This document shows positions 1 to 8,981 of a stretch of DNA of 64,000 bases, piece after piece (the stretch's first letter is position 1; each line of letters starts with the position of its first letter). This DNA comes from Tepidicella xavieri (GTDB lineage: Bacteria; Pseudomonadota; Gammaproteobacteria; Burkholderiales; Burkholderiaceae_C): the NCBI RefSeq assembly GCF_004363315.1, contig NZ_SNYL01000001.1, positions 77,885-141,884 on the forward strand, written 5' to 3'. The notes beneath the pieces are model-generated. The model did no database searches and had not been told where the DNA came from. It worked only from the letters and a program-made list of their open reading frames with translations. The translations under genes and the position numbers were made by a program.

Positions 1-18
1 GCCCCCACGACCCGATAG
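1..18 (+). CDS. ftsQ: Cell division protein FtsQ, last codons (partial)
   Basis: The first 18 bases read in frame as Ala-Pro-Thr-Thr-Arg followed by TAG, and the start of ftsA lies 14 bases further on. In the dcw cluster ftsQ normally sits directly upstream of ftsA, so this is probably the C-terminal end of ftsQ. The assignment rests on gene order alone, because five codons carry no family signal. Confidence 0.4.
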   Translation, partial: APTTR

Positions 19-32
19 ACGACACACCCATC

Positions 33-1262
33 ATGCCCAAGGAATACAAAGACATCGTCGTAGGACTCGACATCGGCACCGCCAAGATCATGGCGGTGGT
101 GGCCGAGGTGCAGCCGGGTGGCACGCTCAAGCTCGCTGGCCTGGGCGTGGCCCCGAGCAACGGCCTCAAGCGCGGGGTGGTGGTCAACATCGACGCCACC
201 GTGCAAAGCATCCAGCACGCCCTCAAAGAGGCCGAGCTGATGGCCGATTGCCGAATCGCCCGGGTGTACACCGGCATCACCGGCAGCCACATCCGCGGCA
301 TCAACTCCCAGGGCATGGTCGCCATCAAGGACAAGGAAGTGATGCCCGCCGACGTGGCGCGCGTCATCGAGACGGCCAAGGCCATCAACATCTCCACCGA
401 CCAGCGCCTGCTGCTGGTGGAGCCGCAGGAATTCGTCATCGACGGCCAGGAGGTCAAAGAGCCGATCGGGATGAGCGGCGTGCGCCTGGAGGCCAAGGTA
501 CACATCGTCACCGGCGCGCAAAGCGCGGCCGAAAACATCATCAAGTGCGTGCGCCGCTGTGGGCTGGAGGTGGACCAGCTCATGCTCAACCCGCTGGCAG
601 CCAGCCAGGCCGTGCTCACCGAAGACGAGAAGGAACTGGGGGTGGCGCTGGTGGACATCGGCGCCGGCACCACCGACGTGGCCATCTTCGCCGGCGGCGC
701 CATTCGGCACACGGCGGTCATTCCGATCGCCGGGGACCTGATCACCAACGACATCGCCATGGCCTTGCGCACGCCCACCAAGGACGCCGAGGACATCAAG
801 GTCGAAAGCGGCTGCGCCAAGCAGCTGCTGGCCGACCCAGATCAGCAAGTCGAAGTGCCCGGCCTGGGCGACCGCGGGCCGCGCATGCTCAGCCGGCAGG
901 CCTTGGCCGGGGTGATCGAGCCGCGCGTGGAAGAGATCTTCGCGCTGGTGCAGGGGGTCATCCGCGACTCCGGGCACGAGGAGCTGCTGTCTAGCGGCAT
1001 CGTGCTGACCGGTGGCAGCGCCGTGATGCCGGGGATGATCGAGCTGGGCGAGGACATCTTTCTCAAGCCCGTGCGACGCGGCATGCCCAAGTACACCGGC
1101 GTGCTCAGTGACATGGTGGCCCAGCCCAGGGCGGCCACCGTCATGGGGCTGTTGGAAGAGGCCAGGCTGGCCCGCTTGCGCGGCCACAAGGTGGCGCAGA
1201 AAGCCGGGACGGTCAGCTCGGCGTTCGGGCGTCTGAAAGACTGGTTCGTGGGGAATTTCTGA
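33..1262 (+). CDS. ftsA: Cell division protein FtsA
   Basis: FtsA is an actin-like ATPase that tethers FtsZ filaments to the inner membrane and recruits late division proteins. The 409-aa product has the usual family length. It opens with a phosphate-binding loop (VGLDIGTAKI, about residues 10-19) and has a second actin-type phosphate motif (VDIGAGTTDVAIF, near residue 209). The C-terminal end (FGRLKDWFVGNF) is a short amphipathic segment like the FtsA membrane-targeting helix. The gene is followed by ftsZ in the standard dcw order, across a 170-bp spacer. Confidence 0.98.
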   Translation: MPKEYKDIVVGLDIGTAKIMAVVAEVQPGGTLKLAGLGVAPSNGLKRGVVVNIDATVQSIQHALKEAELMADCRIARVYTGITGSHIRGINSQGMVAIKDKEVMPADVARVIETAKAINISTDQRLLLVEPQEFVIDGQEVKEPIGMSGVRLEAKVHIVTGAQSAAENIIKCVRRCGLEVDQLMLNPLAASQAVLTEDEKELGVALVDIGAGTTDVAIFAGGAIRHTAVIPIAGDLITNDIAMALRTPTKDAEDIKVESGCAKQLLADPDQQVEVPGLGDRGPRMLSRQALAGVIEPRVEEIFALVQGVIRDSGHEELLSSGIVLTGGSAVMPGMIELGEDIFLKPVRRGMPKYTGVLSDMVAQPRAATVMGLLEEARLARLRGHKVAQKAGTVSSAFGRLKDWFVGNF

Positions 1263-1432
1263 TGAACGTCCGATGCATCCACCACCGATTCCACCGCCAT
1301 GCCCGGCGCAGCCCGCGCGAGGCGCACGTCCGACGATGTCACGACGCGCACGCGCCACCGGGCGGATGAGCCGCCACCGTCGTACACCCATGCAGTTTTC
1401 CAGCGTTATTCAGGCATTCAAGGAGTCAAGCA

Positions 1433-2695
1433 ATGAGCATTGAAATGATCGAAGTCGAGGAGTTCAACCGGGGCACCCAGATCAAGGTGATTGGCGTCGG
1501 CGGGGGCGGCAGCAACGCGGTCGAGCACATGATCCAGAGCCATGTGCAAGGCGTCGAATTCATCTGCGCCAATACCGATGCCCAGGCCCTGGCCCGCACC
1601 GCGGCGCACCGCGTCATCCAACTCGGGCAGACCGGCCTGGGCGCCGGCAGCAAGCCGGAAAAAGGCCGCGCCGCCGCGGAAATGGCCGAGGCCGACATCC
1701 GCGAAGCCATCAGCGGCGCGCACATGCTGTTCATCACCGCGGGCATGGGCGGTGGCACCGGCACGGGGGCAGCGCCGGTGATCGCCAAAATCGCCAAGGA
1801 CATGGGCATCCTCACCGTCGGCGTGGTGACCAAGCCCTTTGACTGGGAAGGCAGCCGCCGCATGCAAAACGCCGATGCCGGCCTGGCCGAGCTGGAGCAG
1901 AACGTCGATTCCCTCATCGTCGTGCTCAACGACAAGCTGCTGGAGGTGCTGGGCGACGACGTGACCCAGGACCAGGCTTTTGCCGAGGCCAACGACGTGC
2001 TGAAGAACGCCGTCGGCGGGATTGCCGAAATCATCAACGTCGAAGCCCTGGTGAACGTGGACTTCGAGGACGTGCGCACGGTCATGGGCGAGCCCGGCAA
2101 GGCCATGATGGGCACGGCCGTGGCCAGCGGCCCGGACCGTGCCCGCATCGCGGCCGAGCAGGCCGTGGCCTGCCCGCTGCTGGAGGGCGTGGACATGAAG
2201 GGCGCCAAAGGCGTGCTGGTGCTCATCAGCGCGGCCAAGGGCTCTTTGAAGCTCAACGAGTCCAAGCTCGCCATGAACACCATCCGCGCGTTTGCCGCGC
2301 CGGATGCGCACGTCATTTACGGCACCGCCTACGACGAGTCCCTGGGCGACGCCATCCGCGTGACCGTGGTGGCCACTGGGCTCAACCGCGCCGGCGCGGC
2401 GCGTCAGCCGTTGACGGTGGTGCAGTCGCCCGCGGCCCAGGGCCTGCGCACCGGCACCGACAACATGCCCTACATCCCCACGCTCAACCAGGCGGTGGGC
2501 GGCTCCGGGCTCGCCCACACCGTCGGCGGCGCCGGGGCGGCGGTGGCCGCGGGCGGCGCCGACCCGCTGAATGTGCCGCGCGTCTGGCTGCGTCCGCGCG
2601 ACCGCACATCGGCCGCGGCCAAGGTGGATGCCTTGTCCTCCGGCGGCATGGACGACTTCGAGATCCCGGCCTTTCTGCGCAAGCAGGCCGATTGA
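1433..2695 (+). CDS. ftsZ: Cell division protein FtsZ
   Basis: FtsZ is the tubulin-like GTPase that forms the cytokinetic ring. The protein (420 aa) carries the glycine-rich GTP signature GGGTGTG (about residue 107), an N-terminal GVGGGGSNAV loop and a variable linker. It ends in the conserved tail DDFEIPAFLRKQAD, which binds FtsA and ZipA. The start is supported by AAGGAG placed seven bases before ATG. The 170-bp spacer after ftsA leaves room for a dedicated ftsZ promoter, but no clear consensus was found there. A hairpin lies just after the stop codon. Confidence 0.99.
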   Translation: MSIEMIEVEEFNRGTQIKVIGVGGGGSNAVEHMIQSHVQGVEFICANTDAQALARTAAHRVIQLGQTGLGAGSKPEKGRAAAEMAEADIREAISGAHMLFITAGMGGGTGTGAAPVIAKIAKDMGILTVGVVTKPFDWEGSRRMQNADAGLAELEQNVDSLIVVLNDKLLEVLGDDVTQDQAFAEANDVLKNAVGGIAEIINVEALVNVDFEDVRTVMGEPGKAMMGTAVASGPDRARIAAEQAVACPLLEGVDMKGAKGVLVLISAAKGSLKLNESKLAMNTIRAFAAPDAHVIYGTAYDESLGDAIRVTVVATGLNRAGAARQPLTVVQSPAAQGLRTGTDNMPYIPTLNQAVGGSGLAHTVGGAGAAVAAGGADPLNVPRVWLRPRDRTSAAAKVDALSSGGMDDFEIPAFLRKQAD

Positions 2696-2703
2696 CGGGA
2701 CGC

Positions 2704-2745
2704 CCCCCGATGGCCAGCGCCTATCGGGGGCATGAAGACGTTTTT
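2704..2745 (+). terminator. Hairpin after ftsZ, possible terminator
   Basis: An 8-bp perfect inverted repeat (CCCCCGAT at 2704-2711, ATCGGGGG at 2723-2730) begins eight bases after the ftsZ stop codon. A run of five T residues follows at 2741-2745, about ten bases below the stem. That is farther than in a standard intrinsic terminator, so it may be weak or partial. It separates ftsZ from the lpxC promoter. Confidence 0.45.
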
Positions 2746-2768
2746 CTGCAACGGCCGGATGCCCGGCC

Positions 2769-2780
2769 TACAATGCCTGC
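2769..2780 (+). promoter_or_regulatory. lpxC -10 element, leaderless arrangement
   Basis: TACAAT at 2769-2774 is followed by exactly six bases and then the lpxC ATG. No Shine-Dalgarno-like sequence is present. A sigma-70 transcript would be expected to start at or next to the A of ATG. No convincing -35 hexamer was found at 17 bp. Confidence 0.55.
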
Positions 2781-3704
2781 ATGATTGCGCAACGCACCCT
2801 CAAGACCCTGACCCAAGCCGTGGGCGTGGGTCTGCACAGCGGTCAGCGGGTGGAGCTGACGCTGCGCCCCGCGGCGCCAGACACCGGCATCGTGTTCCGA
2901 CGGGTGGACCTGCCCGAACCGGTGGACATCCCCGTGTCGGCCACCGCCGTCTCCGACACCCGGCTCGCTTCCACCATTGCCCGTGGGGGGGCCAAGGTGC
3001 ACACCATCGAGCACCTCATGAGCGCCTGTGCCGGTCTGGGCATCGACAACCTCATCGTGGACATCACGGCCGAGGAAGTCCCCATCCTCGACGGATCGGC
3101 CGCCTCGTTCGTGTACCTGATCCAGAGCGCCGGGATCGAACTGCAGGCCGCGCCCAAGCGGTTCATCCGCCTGCTCAAGCCGGTGGAAGTGCGCGAAGGC
3201 GAAGGCCGCCAGCTCAAATGGGCCCGGTTGGAGCCCTATCACGGTTACAAGCTCACCTTTGAAATCGAGTTCGACCACCCCGCGGTCAATGCCACGGGCC
3301 AGCGGGTGGAGTTCGACCTGGGCACGGGGCAGTACGCGCGCGAGATCGCCCGTGCCCGCACCTTCGGGTTCACCCGCGACGTGGAGATGATGCGTTCACA
3401 CGGCCTGGCTTTGGGCGGGGGGCTGGACAACGCCATCGTGATGGATGACGTCAAAGTCCTCAATGCCGATGGCTTGCGCTATGCCGACGAATTTGCCAAG
3501 CACAAGATCCTGGACGCCATGGGCGACCTCTACATCGTCGGCAAGCCGCTGCTGGCGGCCTACAGCGCCTACCGCAGCGGGCACGCGCTGAACAACCAGC
3601 TGCTGCGCGCCTTGCTGGCGCAGCCCGACAGCTACGACATCGTCACTTTCGAGCACGACAGCCGCGCCCCCAAGGGCTTTGCCCAACTGGCCATGGCGTG
3701 GTGA
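2781..3704 (+). CDS. lpxC: UDP-3-O-acyl-N-acetylglucosamine deacetylase LpxC
   Basis: LpxC removes the N-acetyl group from UDP-3-O-acyl-GlcNAc, the first committed step of lipid A synthesis, using a catalytic zinc in the cytoplasm. The 307-aa protein has the zinc and active-site motifs [19 protein letters not shown] (His78 region) and [12 protein letters not shown] (His and Asp ligands near residues 237-245). Its position directly after ftsZ is the conserved arrangement. It probably has its own promoter (TACAAT six bases before ATG). Since no ribosome-binding site is visible, the mRNA may be leaderless. Confidence 0.98.
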   Translation: MIAQRTLKTLTQAVGVGLHSGQRVELTLRPAAPDTGIVFRRVDLPEPVDIPVSATAVSDTRLASTIARGGAKVHTIEHLMSACAGLGIDNLIVDITAEEVPILDGSAASFVYLIQSAGIELQAAPKRFIRLLKPVEVREGEGRQLKWARLEPYHGYKLTFEIEFDHPAVNATGQRVEFDLGTGQYAREIARARTFGFTRDVEMMRSHGLALGGGLDNAIVMDDVKVLNADGLRYADEFAKHKILDAMGDLYIVGKPLLAAYSAYRSGHALNNQLLRALLAQPDSYDIVTFEHDSRAPKGFAQLAMAW

Positions 3705-3729
3705 GTCTGTCACGTCCCGAGGCGCCGCC

Positions 3730-3906
3730 ATGTTCCTGTTCCGCTTCCTGATGTTTTTTCTGCTCGGCGGGGCGGCCATCTGCTTTGGCTTCTACATCGC
3801 CACCGGCAAGGATCATTTCCGGCGTTGGGGCATCGTGATTCTGAAGTGGACGCTGATTGCGGCGTTTTTCTTCTTCGGCGTGCTCATCCTCAGCCGCATT
3901 GCCTGA
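3730..3906 (+). CDS. Small two-helix membrane protein
   Basis: This 58-aa protein begins FLFRFLMFFLLGG and consists almost entirely of two hydrophobic helices (about residues 2-23 and 34-55). They are joined by a short charged loop (TGKDHFRRWG). The ATG at 3730 was chosen because the hydrophobic segment starts there, and the upstream in-frame codons (from 3679) overlap the end of lpxC. It probably forms part of the lpxC transcription unit, 25 bases downstream. I do not recognise a function. It looks like one of the small conserved inner-membrane proteins found next to lpxC in Burkholderiales. Confidence 0.7.
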   Translation: MFLFRFLMFFLLGGAAICFGFYIATGKDHFRRWGIVILKWTLIAAFFFFGVLILSRIA

Positions 3907-3918
3907 AACGCCAGGCCC

Positions 3919-4473
3919 TCAATAGCTGCGTCCGGCCTTGTAGGCCGCGTGGGCGCGCGCCTGCAGCTTGCCTACTTGGCCAATGGCGGCCGTGGTGCGT
4001 GCGACCTGCGCATGGGTGATGCACAGCCCCAGCGCGTCGGCGGCGTCCTTGCCGGGTAGGCCGGGCAGATGGAGCAGCCGGCGCACCATTTCCTGCACCT
4101 GTTCCTTGTGCGCCTTGCCGTGGCCGGTGACGGCTTTTTTCAGCTGCAAAGCGGTGTATTCGGCCACCGGCAAGCCGTTGGCCACCAGCGCCGTCAGGCA
4201 GCAGCCCCTGGCCTGCCCCAGCATCAGCGTGGCCTGGGGGTTGACGTTGACGAACACGATCTCGCACGCCGCCACGGTGGGCTGATAGCGCCGCACCACT
4301 TCGCCGATGCCGTCGAACAGCACGCCCAGCCGCTGGGGCAGCAGGGCGCCGTCGTCGGGGCTGGTGCGGATGGTGCCACTGGCCACATAGCTCAGCCGGG
4401 AACCGTCGGCATCTACTACGCCGAAGCCGGTGGATTGCAGGCCGGGGTCGATGCCGAGGATGCGCATGCTCAT
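3919..4473 (-). CDS. ruvC: Crossover junction endodeoxyribonuclease RuvC
   Basis: RuvC is the Holliday-junction resolvase that cuts symmetrically with RuvAB. The 184-aa product has the RNase H-fold acidic residues in the expected places: ILGIDPG (Asp near residue 8), ACEIVFVN (Glu near 69) and [14 protein letters not shown] (two Asp near residues 140-144). ATG at 4473 is used, and a second ATG two codons later is also possible. An AAGG motif lies upstream. It follows mtgA by 13 bases and closes the minus-strand run. No ruvA or ruvB lies beside it. Confidence 0.95.
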   Translation of the reverse strand: MSMRILGIDPGLQSTGFGVVDADGSRLSYVASGTIRTSPDDGALLPQRLGVLFDGIGEVVRRYQPTVAACEIVFVNVNPQATLMLGQARGCCLTALVANGLPVAEYTALQLKKAVTGHGKAHKEQVQEMVRRLLHLPGLPGKDAADALGLCITHAQVARTTAAIGQVGKLQARAHAAYKAGRSY

Positions 4474-4486
4474 GGGGTGGACCTTC

Positions 4487-5209
4487 TCATGGCAGCTGCA
4501 CGGCGCCCATGCGGGCCACGATGGTGTGGGTGCGCTGGTTCAGGTAGCTGGAATAGGGGTTGCGCTGATAGCGTTTGGGCGCCGGCAGCATCACCGCGAG
4601 TCGGGCGGCCTCGTGGGCATTGAGGCGCGATGCCGGTTTGCGAAAGTAGTGTTGAGCGGCCGCCTCGGCACCGAAGATGCCCTCGCCCCATTCCACATGG
4701 TTGAGGTAAATCTCCAGGATGCGTTCCTTGCTCAGCAGCGTCTCCAGCATGAGCGCGAGCACCAGTTCCTGGCCTTTGCGGGCCATGTGCCGTTCTCCCG
4801 AAAGCAGCAGGTTTTTGGCCAGTTGCTGGGTGATGGTGGAGCCGCCCACCAGGCGGGCGGTGGTGCCCCTGGCCTGGGCCCGGGCCTGACGCCGGGCATT
4901 GCGCTCGCGCGCGCTTTCCAGGGCCTGCCAGTCCACGCCGCGGTGGGTGAAGAAGCTGGCGTCTTCGGCGGCGATGACGGCGCGCTTGAGGTGGGGCGAT
5001 ATCGATTCGTAAGGCACCCAGGTCTGAGACCAACGCCAAGGGTCGCCGCCTGTGGCCAGCCGCCAGGCTTCGGAGCGCTGGAAGGTGGTGCTGGCCGGAT
5101 CGAAGACGGCCATGGCCGCGATGCGCCCCAGGAAAAACAGTTGCAGCGCCAACGCTGCCACCAGCAGCCACCCGATCCAGCGCCCCAGAAATCGCCACAC
5201 CCGTCGCAT
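4487..5209 (-). CDS. mtgA: Monofunctional biosynthetic peptidoglycan transglycosylase MtgA
   Basis: MtgA polymerises lipid II into glycan strands at the periplasmic face of the inner membrane and has no transpeptidase domain. The 240-aa protein has one N-terminal membrane anchor (about residues 8-35). It also has the GT51 motifs [14 protein letters not shown] (catalytic Glu), [16 protein letters not shown] and [13 protein letters not shown], then [21 protein letters not shown]. The length is normal for the monofunctional family. The gene lies seven bases after the TonB-like gene and 13 bases before ruvC, so the three are probably cotranscribed. Confidence 0.95.
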   Translation of the reverse strand: MRRVWRFLGRWIGWLLVAALALQLFFLGRIAAMAVFDPASTTFQRSEAWRLATGGDPWRWSQTWVPYESISPHLKRAVIAAEDASFFTHRGVDWQALESARERNARRQARAQARGTTARLVGGSTITQQLAKNLLLSGERHMARKGQELVLALMLETLLSKERILEIYLNHVEWGEGIFGAEAAAQHYFRKPASRLNAHEAARLAVMLPAPKRYQRNPYSSYLNQRTHTIVARMGAVQLP

Positions 5210-5216
5210 GGCCGCC

Positions 5217-6068
5217 TCACTGGGCGCTGAGCCGGGTTTGCAGGCCGTCGTCGCGGGTGAAGCGGAAGCGCGAGACGACCACGATCTGATCGGCCCGCCG
5301 CCGCATCTCGGGGCTGAAGCGGCCGAACGTCAGGCTGCGCACGATGGCCTGGGCCCGGCTGTCCAGGGCCGGCTGTCCGGAGCCTTGCACCACCTCGGTG
5401 TCGAGCACGCGGCCGTCGTGGTTGACCGTGATCACCATCGTCAGCTCGCCGTAGAGCTTGCGTCCGCCCACTTCGGGGAAGTTTTGGGTGCCCCGGTCTT
5501 CGATGCGGCGGCGCAGCTCGTCGTAGTAGATGGCGTACACCTCCTCGCGGGTCGAGGGGCTGATGTACCGTTTGCGCGGACGGGCGTTTTCTTCATTGAT
5601 GCGGCGCTCGATCTCGGCCAGCGTGCGCACCAGCGCCTGGCGGCGCTGATCGCGCTCCTGCCACTCGGGGTGCTGCGCCTCGCTCGGGTCGGGGGTGGGC
5701 AGGGCGGCGAGCTGTTGCCGCAACTGGGCCAGCAGTCGGCTTTGCTGCTCCTTCATGGCTTCGATGCGGCGCTCCTCCTCTTCCAGCACTTCGCCGATGC
5801 GGGCCTGGGGGGAAGGGGGCAGGGGCGAGGTGGCCCGGCCCTGCTCCACGTTGCCGCCGCCTGCCAGGTTGGCCTGGGCGATGGCCTGGGCCTTTTCGGG
5901 CCGGTCTTCACTGCGGGCGTTGACGAGGATGACTTCCAGCGGCGTGTCCTGCAGCACGCGGTCGAAGCGCTGCGGATCGACGAAGCGCACCGTCAGCAGC
6001 GCAGCATGGGCCAGCACCGACAGCGTCAGCGCGATTTGCAGCGTGGTCAGTTGGCGGATCAGCTTCAC
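5217..6068 (-). CDS. Energy transducer TonB family protein
   Basis: The 283-aa protein has a short cytoplasmic start and one N-terminal membrane helix (about residues 11-28, LQIALTLSVLAHAALLTVRF). A long Glu/Arg/Gln-rich segment follows, predicted as coiled coil or extended periplasmic structure. The C-terminal end is a TonB-like domain (ELTMVITVNHDGRVLDTEVVQGSG). The start is GTG, and GATAAT lies eight bases before it with no clear ribosome-binding site. No exbB or exbD is nearby. It may therefore be a TonB/TolA-like envelope protein rather than the iron-uptake TonB. Confidence 0.8.
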   Translation of the reverse strand: MKLIRQLTTLQIALTLSVLAHAALLTVRFVDPQRFDRVLQDTPLEVILVNARSEDRPEKAQAIAQANLAGGGNVEQGRATSPLPPSPQARIGEVLEEEERRIEAMKEQQSRLLAQLRQQLAALPTPDPSEAQHPEWQERDQRRQALVRTLAEIERRINEENARPRKRYISPSTREEVYAIYYDELRRRIEDRGTQNFPEVGGRKLYGELTMVITVNHDGRVLDTEVVQGSGQPALDSRAQAIVRSLTFGRFSPEMRRRADQIVVVSRFRFTRDDGLQTRLSAQ

Positions 6069-6122
6069 GATGAGGGATTATCCCGCGGCCGGCCGTCCTC
6101 TGCCGAGCGGGCCAGCCGGTTT

Positions 6123-8183
6123 TCAGCTAGCAGTCGTCGCGGCCGGTGGCGATGTATCCGTGCTTTCGGATTCGTCCACATCCACCGCGATGGCCAGCGG
6201 GCTGGCGAGCGCCAAATCGTCTTCGGCGTCTTCGTCCAGCGCCTCGGGCGGGGCATCGAGCCGCTCGATCACCGTGCCGCTGATGTCGAGCGCAATGTCG
6301 TCTGCCTGCCCCAGTCGCACCCGCACATGGGCGCCGCGCTGCAGCCCATCGGCCCCGAGCACGCCAAACACCAGAGGCAGCGTGTCGGCGCGCACCAGGT
6401 TGTCTTTGATGACCGTGGCCGTCAGCTCGGTGATGCCTTCTTGGCGCAGGTAGCGCAGCGTCCAGTAGCGCTCCATGCCGGTCTGGAACTGGTTGTAGGC
6501 GGTGTAGGCGGCGTCGAAGGCGCTGATGATGGCAAACAATGCCGCATCCTTGGGCTTGAATGGCGCGGCCAGTGCCGCGGTGGTGCCGTGTCGCAGGCAG
6601 GCGATGATCTGCCACTGGTTGACCAGGTCGGTGTAGCGGCGCAGGGGCGAGGTGCTCCAGGCGTAACAAGGCACGCCGATGCCCGCGTGGGGCAGCGCCT
6701 TGGCGCCCATGCGCACTTTGACGCCGGGCGCCAAACTCGCCTGGCTGCGGTAGATGCCAGGCACGCCGCTGTCGGCCAGCAGTTGGCCCCAGGTGCTGTT
6801 GGCCAGGATCATGGCTTCGGCCACCATCAGGTCCAGCGGGGCGCCACGCGACCGCGTGCCAATGACGACGCGCTCGTTGCCGCAGGGGGCCTCTGCCGTC
6901 ACGCCTTCGAGCTTGAAGGTGTAGTCCGGACGGGTGAAGGTTTCGGGCTTGCCGCGCACGGCCTCGCGCCGGGCTTTGCAGGCCAGCGCCAGCCGGTAGA
7001 GGAAAGACAGTTCAGGCCGCAGCGCGGCGTGGTCGTCGGCCAGCGGCGCCCCCGGCTCGGCGGCAGGGTCCAGCAGCCAGTCGGCGGTGATGGCGCGGTC
7101 CAGCTGGTCATGCCGCAGGTTGTGGACGATGGGCACCTGCTCCAGCCGGCTCTCGTGCCCCAGCAGCGTCAGTTCGGCTTCGTCGAACGTCAGGTACAGC
7201 GACAGCGCTGGCCGCGGCCCCCCGGCCTCCAGGGTATAGGCTTGCACCACCGCATCGGGCAGCATGGTCACCTTGTGCCCCGGCATGTACACGGTGGACA
7301 GGCGCTGCCGCGCCACCTCGTCGATGGGGCTGCCCGGCTCGATGGCCAGCCCCGGCGCCGCGATGTGGATGCCCACGGTCACGCGCCCGCTGCCCAGCCC
7401 CTGCACGCTCAGGGCGTCGTCGATTTCGGTGGTGCTGGAGTCATCCACCGAAAACGCCTGCACGCCCGCCAGCGGCAGCGCCTCGGCCACCGCCGGGGCT
7501 TGCAGCGGGGGAAAGCCCGTGCCTTGGGGAAAATGCTCAAACAAAAACCGCTGCCAGTGGAACTGGTAGGCGTTGGTGATGGCGCCGGCTTGCTGCAGCA
7601 GGGCCAGTGGCGCCAGGTGGGTGTGGCGCGCCGCATGCACCACGGCCTTGTATTCGGGCGCGTTCTTGTCGGGTTTGAACAGGATTTTGTAGAGTTGCTG
7701 GCGGATCGGTTCCGGGCAGGCGCCTGCGGCCAGTTCGGCGCTCCAGGCATCGATCTGGGCCTGAATCTGCTTTTTCTTCTCAATCGCGGCCAGCGCTTGG
7801 CGCAAAATGTCGGCGGGCGCTTTTTTGTAGCGTCCCTTGCCGGCGCGGCGGAAATAGTGCGGCGCCTCGCTTAGGCGCAGCAGCGCGGCGACCTGCTGCT
7901 CCAGCGTGGGCGGGTCCTGGAAATAGTCGGCGGCCAACTCGGCAAAGCCGAATTCGGCCTCGGGGGCGAACTCCCAGGCCAGGTCGAGCTCGATCTGGTC
8001 GGCCAGCGCCTGGGCGTTGGCCATCAGCGTGGCGGGCGCGGGTGTGTCAAATTTCAGCAGCACGTTGGCCGACTTGACCTTGACGCGCTTGCCAGACTCC
8101 AACTCCAACTGCAGGGAGCTTTCGGCTTCAGACAGCACGCGGCCGGTCAGAAATTTGCCGGCTTCATCGAACAGGGCAAACAA
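6123..8183 (-). CDS. RNase II family exoribonuclease (RNB domain)
   Basis: This is a processive 3'-to-5' exoribonuclease of the RNase II/R family, 686 aa. The RNB catalytic block contains DDSSTTEIDDALSVQ (clustered metal-binding Asp residues, about residues 247-261) and later RRYTDLVNQWQ. It lacks the long N-terminal and C-terminal extensions of RNase R. TTG at 8183 is taken as the start. An in-frame TGA lies four codons upstream, and the first residues FALFDEAGKF match where related proteins begin. The first in-frame ATG would remove about 50 residues. The tonB-like gene follows 54 bases downstream. Confidence 0.92.
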   Translation of the reverse strand: MFALFDEAGKFLTGRVLSEAESSLQLELESGKRVKVKSANVLLKFDTPAPATLMANAQALADQIELDLAWEFAPEAEFGFAELAADYFQDPPTLEQQVAALLRLSEAPHYFRRAGKGRYKKAPADILRQALAAIEKKKQIQAQIDAWSAELAAGACPEPIRQQLYKILFKPDKNAPEYKAVVHAARHTHLAPLALLQQAGAITNAYQFHWQRFLFEHFPQGTGFPPLQAPAVAEALPLAGVQAFSVDDSSTTEIDDALSVQGLGSGRVTVGIHIAAPGLAIEPGSPIDEVARQRLSTVYMPGHKVTMLPDAVVQAYTLEAGGPRPALSLYLTFDEAELTLLGHESRLEQVPIVHNLRHDQLDRAITADWLLDPAAEPGAPLADDHAALRPELSFLYRLALACKARREAVRGKPETFTRPDYTFKLEGVTAEAPCGNERVVIGTRSRGAPLDLMVAEAMILANSTWGQLLADSGVPGIYRSQASLAPGVKVRMGAKALPHAGIGVPCYAWSTSPLRRYTDLVNQWQIIACLRHGTTAALAAPFKPKDAALFAIISAFDAAYTAYNQFQTGMERYWTLRYLRQEGITELTATVIKDNLVRADTLPLVFGVLGADGLQRGAHVRVRLGQADDIALDISGTVIERLDAPPEALDEDAEDDLALASPLAIAVDVDESESTDTSPPAATTAS

Positions 8184-8215
8184 AACAAACTTTCAGGGCA
8201 GACAGGCAGGACAAC

Positions 8216-8240
8216 GGCGGGCCTCCACGTCCAGCCCGCC
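8216..8240 (-). terminator. Hairpin between yhhQ and the RNase gene
   Basis: A 7-bp perfect inverted repeat (GGCGGGC at 8216-8222, GCCCGCC at 8234-8240) with an 11-base loop lies 65 bases downstream of the yhhQ stop codon. No U-tract follows on the minus strand. It could limit read-through into the RNase gene or stabilise the 3' end. Confidence 0.3.
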
Positions 8241-8305
8241 CGCGAAGCGTCAAGTGTACCGGGCGGCCGCATCTGCGCCCAGCCCATGCCCGCCCGGGCC
8301 ACGGC

Positions 8306-8974
8306 TCAGGCCGCTGCGGGTGTGGGCGGTGGGGCCTTGAGCGCCTTGACCAGCGCATTGAGCAGCACGGCGTACAGCGGCAGGAAGCACAGCAGGCTGA
8401 TGACCAGTTTGGTCGCGTAGTCCACCGCGGCAATTTCCACCCAGTGCTCGGCCATGAAGGGGTCGGTGCTGCGGTAAAACGCCACCGAGAAGAACACCAC
8501 GGTATCCAGCAGGCTGCCAAGCACGGTGGAGGCCGCTGGCGCCACCCACCAGGCCCGCACCCGCTGCAGCCGCGCAAAGACGGCAATGTCCAGCCATTGG
8601 CCCATCACGTAAGCCGCGAAGCTGGCCAGCGCGATGCGAAAGACAAACATGTTGAATTCGCCCAGCGCAGCCCAGCCGGCAAACACGCCTTCGTGAAACA
8701 GCACGGACACCACGTAGGAGGCCAGCAGCGCCGGCAGCATGACGCGGGCAATCACCCGTCGCGCGGGGCCTTCACCCAGCAGACGCACGGTCAGGTCGGT
8801 GGCCACGAAGATCAGCGGGAAGGTGAATGCCCCCCACGTGGTGTGAAACCCCCACAGCTCGAACGGCAGCTGCACCAGATAGTTGCTGGCGATGATGAGG
8901 GTGATGTGAAGGGCCACCAGGGCCGGCAGAACGGAACGGGCGCGCAGTTCAACGGCGCCATGCAGGGAGGTCAT
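8306..8974 (-). CDS. yhhQ: Queuosine precursor transporter YhhQ (VUT family)
   Basis: YhhQ-type proteins take up the 7-deazaguanine precursors preQ0 and preQ1 for queuosine synthesis in tRNA. The 222-aa protein has about six hydrophobic helices. It carries the family signatures NYLVQLPFELWGFHTTWGA near the start and GQWLDIAVFARLQ plus LDTVVFFSVAFY in the second half. ATG at 8974 was chosen because AAGGA lies seven bases before it and the family start fits. The leader folds into a preQ1-I-like pseudoknot that overlaps this ribosome-binding site. The gene diverges from the chemoreceptor gene. Confidence 0.9.
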   Translation of the reverse strand: MTSLHGAVELRARSVLPALVALHITLIIASNYLVQLPFELWGFHTTWGAFTFPLIFVATDLTVRLLGEGPARRVIARVMLPALLASYVVSVLFHEGVFAGWAALGEFNMFVFRIALASFAAYVMGQWLDIAVFARLQRVRAWWVAPAASTVLGSLLDTVVFFSVAFYRSTDPFMAEHWVEIAAVDYATKLVISLLCFLPLYAVLLNALVKALKAPPPTPAAA

Positions 8975-8981
8975 GGAGGAG

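Noticed and set aside
1263-1432. A short reading frame in the ftsA-ftsZ spacer starting next to the ftsA stop codon.
   Set aside because: Its translation is a run of His, Arg and Pro with no similarity to known small division proteins. The ftsZ start has a good ribosome-binding site of its own.
5052-7874. A 940-codon open frame on the plus strand, opposite the tonB-like and RNase genes.
   Set aside because: It is low-complexity (His, Gly, Gln and Arg rich), has no family motif, and mirrors real genes with clear domains on the other strand. Long antisense frames are expected in DNA with such high third-position GC.
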